This document shows positions 8,973 to 15,597 of a stretch of 30,661 nucleotides of DNA, piece after piece. The notes below the pieces were generated by a model, which was given only the letters and a program-made list of their open reading frames with translations, was not told where the DNA came from and searched no databases. Position 1 is the first letter of the stretch. Every line of letters starts with the position of its first letter. Position numbers and translations under genes: made by a program. Source of the DNA: CAZGQY01 sp964528035 (GTDB lineage: Bacteria; Pseudomonadota; Gammaproteobacteria; Methylococcales; UBA1147); the NCBI GenBank assembly GCA_964528035.1, contig CAZGQY010000029.1:1-30661 (forward strand), read 5' to 3'.

Positions 8973-9006
8973 AGTATACAAAACCTTTGTTACATAAATA
9001 TTACAG
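8973..9006 (-). promoter_or_regulatory. Pho box and -10 of the pstCAB-phoUBR operon
   Basis: On the minus strand, bases 9006-8989 read CTGTAATATTTATGTAAC, about 14 of 18 matches to the PhoB box with the half-sites 11 bp apart. After exactly 10 nt follows TATACT (8978-8973). A further CTGTAAT half-site starts at 8974, overlapping the -10. The architecture is identical to that before pstS. It lies 0.3 kb from the pstC start. Confidence 0.75.
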
Positions 9007-9330
9007 AACGAATATGGCCCAAAAAACAGAGGTGGAATTCCGGACACATTGATATTATGCACCGAAATAACTCTAAAACACCACTAACCAGGGAATTGAT
9101 TTATCCTCGGAAGCTACAAAAAAGCAGGTTATAATATAACCCATTCGTTGCTATTCACGTAAATGGATTAAAGAGGGTGTAAATTGCTGGTTTGTCAGTT
9201 GTTCAATATTGGGCTACAACAGTCCTGAAAAAAGCGATTATAGACTCGACAAATAGAACGTTTGCACTTTGCGAACAACAAATTGATTGAATAGTTACAC
9301 CAAATTTTTAATAACTAGTAAAAAAATAAT
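9007..9330. other. Divergent intergenic region between pst operon and folE
   Basis: This is AT-rich non-coding DNA between the pst promoter and folE. Besides the palindrome at 9127-9141 nothing specific was recognised. No strong Shine-Dalgarno precedes folE. Confidence 0.4.
9127..9141. promoter_or_regulatory. Perfect 15-bp palindrome containing a TATAAT hexamer
   Basis: GGTTATA-A-TATAACC is a perfect odd palindrome. TATAAT (9130-9135) inside it is a consensus -10, so the site could be an operator overlapping the folE-hemH promoter about 195 nt upstream of the folE ATG. No well-spaced -35 was found, so the promoter call is tentative. Confidence 0.3.
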
Positions 9331-9873
9331 ATGGATCAGTGGTTTTCAAAAATCCTCGAAGAAATTGGTGAAGACGTTTCAAGAGAAGGCCTGGTTGATA
9401 CGCCCCGTCGCGCTGCCAAAGCGTTTCAGTTTCTCAATCAAGGGTACAGTCAAACAATTGAAGGCGTCCTGAACAATGCGATATTTCAGGCAGACACTGA
9501 AGATATGGTCATTGTTAAGGACATAGAACTGTACTCTTTGTGCGAACATCATTTGCTGCCATTTATCGGTAAATGCCATGTCGGATATTTGCCAAACGGT
9601 AAAGTTCTCGGGCTTTCCAAGGTTGCCAGAATCGTGGATATGTATGGTCGTCGCCTGCAAATTCAGGAAAAGCTGACCAAACAAATCGCCGATGCGATCC
9701 AACTGGCGGTTGATGCCAGGGGCGTTGCCGTTGTCGTTGAAGCCAAACATCTTTGCATGATGATGAGGGGTGTCGAAAAACAGAATTCTGTTATGACGAC
9801 TTCGGTTATGCTCGGAGTTTTTCGTGAGCAATTCAGTACTCGCTCAGAATTTCTCGACCTGATTAATCGATAG
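9331..9873 (+). CDS. folE: GTP cyclohydrolase I (FolE)
   Basis: This enzyme converts GTP to 7,8-dihydroneopterin triphosphate, the first step of folate/pterin synthesis. The 180-residue protein carries the zinc ligands C71 and H74 (CEHHLLPF) and C142 (HLCMMMRG), and the conserved SKVARIVDMYGRRLQIQE and QNSVMTTS stretches. The length suits the compact bacterial type I enzyme; an N-terminal extension as in E. coli is absent. ATG 9331 is the first possible start, as an in-frame stop lies just upstream. It precedes hemH by 27 nt and probably shares its transcript. Confidence 0.95.
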   Translation: MDQWFSKILEEIGEDVSREGLVDTPRRAAKAFQFLNQGYSQTIEGVLNNAIFQADTEDMVIVKDIELYSLCEHHLLPFIGKCHVGYLPNGKVLGLSKVARIVDMYGRRLQIQEKLTKQIADAIQLAVDARGVAVVVEAKHLCMMMRGVEKQNSVMTTSVMLGVFREQFSTRSEFLDLINR

Positions 9874-9900
9874 CAACGTTCTGATTCTTTTCATAACCCT

Positions 9901-10893
9901 ATGAATTTGAATTCTAAAAAAGGCGTTCTGCTGGTAAATCTGGGAACTCCTGCAGCTGCAGATAAGCTCTCTGTCAGAAAATATCTCCATGAATTTCTGT
10001 CTGATCCACGAGTCGTGCAGATTCCCCGTGTCATTTGGTGGTTAATCTTGCATTTAGTCGTTTTAAGAATACGACCAAAAAAATCAGCCAAAGCCTATGC
10101 AAAAATCTGGACCGATGAAGGCTCGCCCTTATTGGTTTATATGCAAGCGATTCAAATTTCATTGCAACAACGTTTTGCAGAGGCCGGGGACAGTAATATT
10201 GTCGTTTCTATGGGCATGAGATATGGGAAACCCAGTATTTCCGAGGGCCTGGATAATCTGCGCAAATGCAAAGACATAGATGAGATACTTATCATCCCAC
10301 TCTACCCTCAATATGCATCAGCAACGACAGGATCGACATTCGATGCTGTCGCACAAGTCATTAAAAAATGGCGTGTAATTCCCTCTATATTATTTATTGG
10401 CAATTATTTTTCACATCGAAACTACATTAGTGCTCTCACTCATCAGATTCGGGAATTCTGGAACCACAACGGAGATACAGACTGCCTGCTTTTTTCATTT
10501 CACGGACTGCCAGAAAAAAGTATTAAAGACGGAGACCCCTATTTCCATCAATGTCACGCTTCTGCAAAGATGCTTGCTGATACATTGGAGCTGAACGAAG
10601 ATAAGTGGCAGGTCGTATTCCAGTCACGTTTTGGAGCTGCAGAATGGTTAAAACCGTACTGCGTAGATACATTAAAGGAACTACCCGGCAAGGGAATTAA
10701 AAGTGTCGACGTTGTCTGTCCAGGATTTTCCGCGGACTGTCTTGAAACTCTGGAAGAGATAGCGATGACCAATAAACAATTTTTTATTGATTCCGGTGGC
10801 ACAAGGTTTCGCTATATTCCCGCATTAAATGATTCACCTCAACATATCGATATGCTGGAAACTATTATCCGTCAACACACAGTATTAACGTAA
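9901..10893 (+). CDS. hemH: Ferrochelatase
   Basis: Ferrochelatase inserts Fe2+ into protoporphyrin IX in the last step of haem synthesis. The 330-residue sequence has the N-terminal VLLVNLGTP, the catalytic histidine H201 in SFHGLPEKS, and the acidic active-site stretch CPGFSADCLETLEE with E282. FQSRFGAAEWLKPY matches the family signature. A hydrophobic patch (about 42-57) resembles the membrane-facing lip. No C-terminal membrane extension is present. The start is the first ATG after folE. Confidence 0.95.
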   Translation: MNLNSKKGVLLVNLGTPAAADKLSVRKYLHEFLSDPRVVQIPRVIWWLILHLVVLRIRPKKSAKAYAKIWTDEGSPLLVYMQAIQISLQQRFAEAGDSNIVVSMGMRYGKPSISEGLDNLRKCKDIDEILIIPLYPQYASATTGSTFDAVAQVIKKWRVIPSILFIGNYFSHRNYISALTHQIREFWNHNGDTDCLLFSFHGLPEKSIKDGDPYFHQCHASAKMLADTLELNEDKWQVVFQSRFGAAEWLKPYCVDTLKELPGKGIKSVDVVCPGFSADCLETLEEIAMTNKQFFIDSGGTRFRYIPALNDSPQHIDMLETIIRQHTVLT

Positions 10894-10986
10894 TTAAAAG
10901 CTCTCTACACCCGAACCAGAAAGTTTGATACCCTCTATAGCAACAAACTAAAAATGGTTATCTATTGAATATTTCAAAGGATTAAC

Positions 10987-11175
10987 ATGGGCAACTATAA
11001 TCGAGATTGCACTGTATGCCGAGCAATGAGAAGTATGGCGTTCAGCGGGGCAGGCGCCGGAATCGGTGCGGTAGCTGCCCTTCTTCTGGGGTTTTCCCGG
11101 CAGGATGCCATGATAGCCGCACTGGTTCTGGCTATAGTGTTTGTCCTAGGGTTTGCAAACAAGAAGACCCGATAG
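10987..11175 (+). CDS. Small CxxC membrane protein, function unknown
   Basis: This 62-residue protein is preceded by a clear Shine-Dalgarno (AAAGGA, 7 nt before ATG). It has an N-terminal C8-x-x-C11 pair followed by two hydrophobic segments (about 17-35 and 40-57) rich in Gly/Ala, and a basic tail (NKKTR). The cysteine pair would lie next to the membrane and could bind metal or be redox active. It sits between hemH and manA in the same direction. I do not recognise the family; the RBS and balanced two-helix layout make a real gene likely. Confidence 0.65.
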   Translation: MGNYNRDCTVCRAMRSMAFSGAGAGIGAVAALLLGFSRQDAMIAALVLAIVFVLGFANKKTR

Positions 11176-11191
11176 AGTAATTCTATTCATA

Positions 11192-12490
11192 ATGCCAGCT
11201 AAAACAGAGACTGACGACACTCTCGGTGATATTCAACAAATCATCGCTGACTATGCGCAATCACCAACGCCATTTCGGTTGAACTGTAGCGTTCAACATT
11301 ATGATTGGGGAGGACTGGATTTTATTCCGAACCTGTTGAGTAAAACAAACCCACAGCGCCAACCTTTTGCAGAAATCTGGATTGGAGCACATCCTGAACT
11401 CCCAGCCAGAGCAATCATAGGACAAAAGGAAATACCACTCGATATTTTAATCTCACAAGTTCCCGAGCATATCCTGGGCTCCACTATAACTAAAACTTAC
11501 CAGGCACGACTACCATTCTTACTAAAAATCCTTTCCGCCAGACAACCACTCTCCATTCAGGCACACCCAAACCAGAAGCAGGCCAAACAGGGTTTTGAAC
11601 TGGAAAACAATAAAGGCATCCCGATAAACGACAAAGCGCGAAACTATAAAGACGATAATCACAAGCCTGAGTTAATCGCCGCTTTGACCGAGTTCTACGC
11701 ATTAAGAGGCTTTCGGGATGAAAATGAACTTCTTGAATCACTGACATCTATTCCCGAATTCAGTGGGCTAATTGCGAACTTTCAAGCCAATAGAACAGGG
11801 TTGATCGACCTGTATTCCAACACTATGCAGATGGGGCAGAGTGAAGTCGACGCCATCCTGACTCCTTTGATCGAGCGACTGAAACAGGAAAATTCAAACA
11901 ATTCTTACAAAAAACACCAACGCGGATACTGGGTATTGGAAGCGGATCGTATATTCTCTTCAAATTCAGACGAACAACACAAAGATCGAGGCATTTTTTC
12001 CATTTTTTTCCTGAATCTAGTCTGTTTGCAAGCTGGACAGGCTATGTATCTACCCGCTGGCGAACTGCATGCATACCTGGAAGGCTCAGGAGTCGAGATC
12101 ATGGCAAACTCAAATAATGTTCTTAGAGGTGGCCTGACGGGTAAAAATGTTGATGTTCCAGAATTACTCGCAACCCTGGCATTCGATTCTGGCCAACCCG
12201 AAATTATTTACCCACAGGAAAATCCACAAGAGCCAGTCGTTAAAATTTACAACACGTCCGCGGTGGAATTTCAACTCAGTCAAATTACACTGACCGAGTC
12301 AGACATATATGACATAAGTCCTGAACATGGCGTGCATATTGCCATTGTTCTTGAGGGTAGAGTCAATCTTCGTTGTAATGCGAGCCACACTGAATACAAG
12401 GCCGGGGAAGTCTTTCTCGTTCCTTATGGAATCGCGTATCAATTATCGACAAAATCTGGGACACTTTTATATAGAGCCGAAGTACCATGA
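11192..12490 (+). CDS. manA: Mannose-6-phosphate isomerase, type I
   Basis: This enzyme interconverts fructose-6-phosphate and mannose-6-phosphate, feeding GDP-mannose and polysaccharide synthesis. From ATG 11192 it has 432 residues. The zinc ligands are visible: Q123 and H125 (SIQAHPNQ), E160 (NHKPE) and H293 (GELHAYLEG), plus the catalytic R312 in NNVLRGGLTGK. The frame stays open 13 codons upstream, but that part overlaps the small membrane gene, so 11192 is preferred. It is followed by a phosphohexomutase gene, which makes a mannose-1-phosphate route plausible. Confidence 0.93.
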   Translation: MPAKTETDDTLGDIQQIIADYAQSPTPFRLNCSVQHYDWGGLDFIPNLLSKTNPQRQPFAEIWIGAHPELPARAIIGQKEIPLDILISQVPEHILGSTITKTYQARLPFLLKILSARQPLSIQAHPNQKQAKQGFELENNKGIPINDKARNYKDDNHKPELIAALTEFYALRGFRDENELLESLTSIPEFSGLIANFQANRTGLIDLYSNTMQMGQSEVDAILTPLIERLKQENSNNSYKKHQRGYWVLEADRIFSSNSDEQHKDRGIFSIFFLNLVCLQAGQAMYLPAGELHAYLEGSGVEIMANSNNVLRGGLTGKNVDVPELLATLAFDSGQPEIIYPQENPQEPVVKIYNTSAVEFQLSQITLTESDIYDISPEHGVHIAIVLEGRVNLRCNASHTEYKAGEVFLVPYGIAYQLSTKSGTLLYRAEVP

Positions 12491-12529
12491 ACCATCAACA
12501 ACTATCAAACCGTAAAATTGATTTCCCTT

Positions 12530-14383
12530 ATGAATAGCGACCCAGCAACCACATTGGCAGAATCCTTAGACTATAAACCGGTCGCCTCGAAGTTCGGCAC
12601 CAGCGGGGTACGGGCTTTGGTCAAAGACCTGACCGACCTGGAGGTCTATTGTTTAACAATGGGAACATTACGCTATCTTCAGACTACAAACAAAATTCAA
12701 TTAAAACCGCAAGACCCTGACCTGGCGATTCCTCTCGGCGGTGACTTGAGACCCTCAACTGATCGGCTAATTCTGGCCACTGCAAAGGCCATACTCGATG
12801 CCGGCTACTCAGTAGACTACGTTGGTAAACTCCCGACACCTGCCCTAACTTATTATGCTCTCCAACGTGGAGTATGCAGTTTTATGGTAACCGGTAGTCA
12901 TATCCCGGTTGACCGCAATGGCCAAAAAGCGAACCGCTGTGATGGCGAAATACTCAAATCAGATGAAGCAGGTGTTTCTGCTGCGGTAGACCAGGTTCGT
13001 CAGCAACAATATTCCAATATGGCAACGGATTCAATTTTCGATCAGAGTGGAATGTTGCAACCCAACCATAAACCGCAACTAAATAGAGTAAACAACGAAG
13101 CCACTGAGGAATATTTATCTCGATACCAGTCGGTATTTAAAAACAATGCTTTAACAGGAAAACGAGTGGCCTTTTTCCAATACGCCGCGGTGGGACGCGA
13201 TATATTGCCGAAAATTCTCGAAAATGCCGGAGTGGAGGTTTATCCGGTAGGACGAAGTGACTTATTCGAAGCCATCGATACCGAAGCCATTTCCGAAGAA
13301 CATCTACACCGACTACTGCAAATCATACTGAACACGCGAAATAATCATGGTCGTCTGGATGCGCTCCTGTCTTGCGATGGAGACAGTGACAGACCGCTGG
13401 TTATTGCTGTTGAAGAAAAGACATCAGTTGAGCGGGTCGAAGACTATATACAAGCAATTTTTTCAGGTTTACAGGGTCTTGTCAGAGGCGACTCTTTGCA
13501 GAAACTAGGAAAACGTTTCGATCTTAAAAAAGCCTCAGTTCGGGTGACATTTATACCTGGAGACTTACTGGGAAGCCTCGTCGCCGATGTACTAAAAGCC
13601 GACTCGGTATCGATTCCGATTAGCGCTAACCCGGCGGTTCACGAATTCTTTACGGAAATGGGTATTTCAACACAGAAGACCCGAATTGGGTCACCGTTTG
13701 TGATTCAGGCGATGAAAGAAGCAAGCGCAAGCGGTGCTAAAAGAATTGTCGCCTGGGAAGCCAATGGAGGCTTTCTTGTGGGTTCCGACCTGAACTGGAA
13801 TTCAAATTCATTAACAGCATTGCCCACTCGCGATGCAATATTACCGATGCTATGCATCTTATTTTCCGCACAAAAACAGAAACTCGGACTAAACCAATTG
13901 TTAGACCAACTCCCAAATTGGTATGGCAAGGCAGATCTGATCGATCATTTTCCCAGAGAAACTAGTGAAAAAATTATACGCCGATACAGTCTTGCGGATG
14001 AAAATCTGGTTTGGTTGATCTTAAATGAAAATAATCTACAACTGTGCGACGCACAGGAAAAAGTAGTACAGACACTTGCCTTCGATGCTCCACAGGCAAA
14101 ACTGCTGATGCAGAAGAAAAAAGAATTAGAGTCCTTTTTCTCCGCTGACAAAGGCTTTGGAAGAATCTCCCGCATCAATTGCCAGGACGGAATACGATGT
14201 TTTTTCGATAACGATGACATCGCCCATGTCCGTCCCTCTGGAAACGCGCCACAACTACGCATGTACGCTCAAGCGCGCAGTAAGTCGCGAGCAGATTCTA
14301 TTGTCAAAATGGGCATCGAAGACGGGGGTATTTTACAAAGTCTGGCTGCATTTATCGAATCCCAGGACGCTGTCCAAAAATAG
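12530..14383 (+). CDS. Enlarged phosphoglucomutase/phosphomannomutase family protein
   Basis: This is an alpha-D-phosphohexomutase (sugar-6-phosphate to sugar-1-phosphate). All four family loops are present: the phosphoserine loop TGSHIP with S123, the metal loop DGDSDRP (283-289), the sugar-binding loop EANGGF (410-415) and the phosphate-binding loop RPSGNAPQLR (568-577). N-terminal FGTSGVR (22-28) also fits. At 617 residues it is about 150 longer than usual; extra sequence lies between the serine and metal loops and before the C-terminal domain. Next to manA, phosphomannomutase is the likeliest activity, but the family cannot be split by motif alone. TTG 12518 is an alternative start. The gene ends 5 nt from the convergent STAS gene. 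Confidence 0.85.
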   Translation: MNSDPATTLAESLDYKPVASKFGTSGVRALVKDLTDLEVYCLTMGTLRYLQTTNKIQLKPQDPDLAIPLGGDLRPSTDRLILATAKAILDAGYSVDYVGKLPTPALTYYALQRGVCSFMVTGSHIPVDRNGQKANRCDGEILKSDEAGVSAAVDQVRQQQYSNMATDSIFDQSGMLQPNHKPQLNRVNNEATEEYLSRYQSVFKNNALTGKRVAFFQYAAVGRDILPKILENAGVEVYPVGRSDLFEAIDTEAISEEHLHRLLQIILNTRNNHGRLDALLSCDGDSDRPLVIAVEEKTSVERVEDYIQAIFSGLQGLVRGDSLQKLGKRFDLKKASVRVTFIPGDLLGSLVADVLKADSVSIPISANPAVHEFFTEMGISTQKTRIGSPFVIQAMKEASASGAKRIVAWEANGGFLVGSDLNWNSNSLTALPTRDAILPMLCILFSAQKQKLGLNQLLDQLPNWYGKADLIDHFPRETSEKIIRRYSLADENLVWLILNENNLQLCDAQEKVVQTLAFDAPQAKLLMQKKKELESFFSADKGFGRISRINCQDGIRCFFDNDDIAHVRPSGNAPQLRMYAQARSKSRADSIVKMGIEDGGILQSLAAFIESQDAVQK

Positions 14384-14388
14384 AGCGT

Positions 14389-15597
14389 CTAAGATGCCTG
14401 ACTTGTGGAGTTCCCCGCATCCTCTGAATGTGCACTGGTTTCCTGCGTATTGTAACGGTCGTACAGCAGTTGTAACATTCGAATTTCACCTTCGTTCGGT
14501 TGACACCAGTTGTCGATCTGGATATCCGCCAAAATCTGACGACCTTGCTCACTATCTTCCATCTCCGTAAAAACCTTTGCCAGAGGTTCATACAATTCAC
14601 TCAAATAGGGAGCCACACAAAAAAAATGGTACGCAAAGCAAGTTGAACTTTCATCGATTAGCCGGGTAGAACCACGCGCAAACGAAGATAAACCCTCATA
14701 TGTTTTCTTCAACATAAACAATACGTCAACCTTAGCCTTTATCAACATTTGCAAAGCCTTAATTTCGTTGCCGGCAAACTGATAGTCAAATTTTTCGGAA
14801 TCCAGATCGTTCTCGTCACAAAGTGAACGTCCGAGAATATATACAAAGCTATTTTTAGATCCCGTTACCACTTTAGGTCTATCGATATCAGCAAGTTGGC
14901 GCTCATCATCCGCGTGCATCAAAATGACCACCTCGTCTGCCTCACCTACGGGTCGCACCAGTGGTTTATAGCCATGCTGGTTAATTAAGGAACAGGCATC
15001 GAATGGCTTGGAAAACAAAAGATCTACCGGTTGCTCGCTGAGATCTTCTCCCAACTTTGGTTGCTGCAGATGAATGGGACGCTCCAACTGGCGTTGCAGA
15101 TAAGTATTTAACAGATACCAACCGCTGAGTTGCTGCCCGGTTTGCAAATTAGCAACAAACTTTAGTGTTGTATTCGCTGAGGGATTCGGCGTAATGACCT
15201 GAGTATTGGGGACAGATGTCTGCATAGGTGGTTCAGGGTTATCGCGAGCAACCTGTACACCAGCACCGCTTTTGGGTCGCTCTGCTCCCTGTACAAACCG
15301 GCCTAAACCAGTAATTTTAAACAGCATACTAACCATGCGATTCAAATCACAAACTTGGGTTTTAATCCCTTTTGCTTCCGAATCTTCAAATAACTTCAGC
15401 AACAAAGACAATCCCATAGAATTAACCCGCTCAACTCTGCTGAAATTCAGCAGCACACTGTTTCCTTGTAATTCTGATCGAAATGCATCAAGTACGGGTG
15501 TCGCATTCACATCTATGGAACCTATACAATCGTAACAAATAATTCCATCATTCGTGGCAGGGGCTGGATTGATAGCAAAAGTTTCAACGATAACCAT
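14389..15597 (-). CDS. STAS domain fused to PhnD-like ligand-binding domain
   Basis: This 402-residue soluble protein has two parts. Residues 1-103 look like a STAS (anti-sigma antagonist) domain, with the beta-strand VLLNFSRVERVNSMGLSLLL carrying S60 where partner-switch antagonists have the DS[ST]G phosphosite (here N-S-M-G). A proline-rich linker (about 105-142) leads to residues 143-395. Those begin LKFVANLQTGQQLSGWY and resemble the phosphate/phosphonate-binding PhnD fold (LDLLFSKPFD-like and AGNEIKALQMLIKAKVDVLFM segments). There is no signal peptide, so this binding fold would be cytoplasmic. Its ATG overlaps the stop of the upstream phosphatase/kinase gene (TAATG), implying the two are made together and interact. 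Domain identities are inferred from pattern; STAS is the surer of the two. Confidence 0.75.
   Translation of the reverse strand: MVIVETFAINPAPATNDGIICYDCIGSIDVNATPVLDAFRSELQGNSVLLNFSRVERVNSMGLSLLLKLFEDSEAKGIKTQVCDLNRMVSMLFKITGLGRFVQGAERPKSGAGVQVARDNPEPPMQTSVPNTQVITPNPSANTTLKFVANLQTGQQLSGWYLLNTYLQRQLERPIHLQQPKLGEDLSEQPVDLLFSKPFDACSLINQHGYKPLVRPVGEADEVVILMHADDERQLADIDRPKVVTGSKNSFVYILGRSLCDENDLDSEKFDYQFAGNEIKALQMLIKAKVDVLFMLKKTYEGLSSFARGSTRLIDESSTCFAYHFFCVAPYLSELYEPLAKVFTEMEDSEQGRQILADIQIDNWCQPNEGEIRMLQLLYDRYNTQETSAHSEDAGNSTSQAS

Noticed and set aside
8748..9062. 104-codon minus-strand open frame with GTG start upstream of pstC
   Set aside because: It begins upstream of the strong Pho-box promoter at 8973-9006, which lies inside it. 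It has no Shine-Dalgarno and no recognisable protein features.
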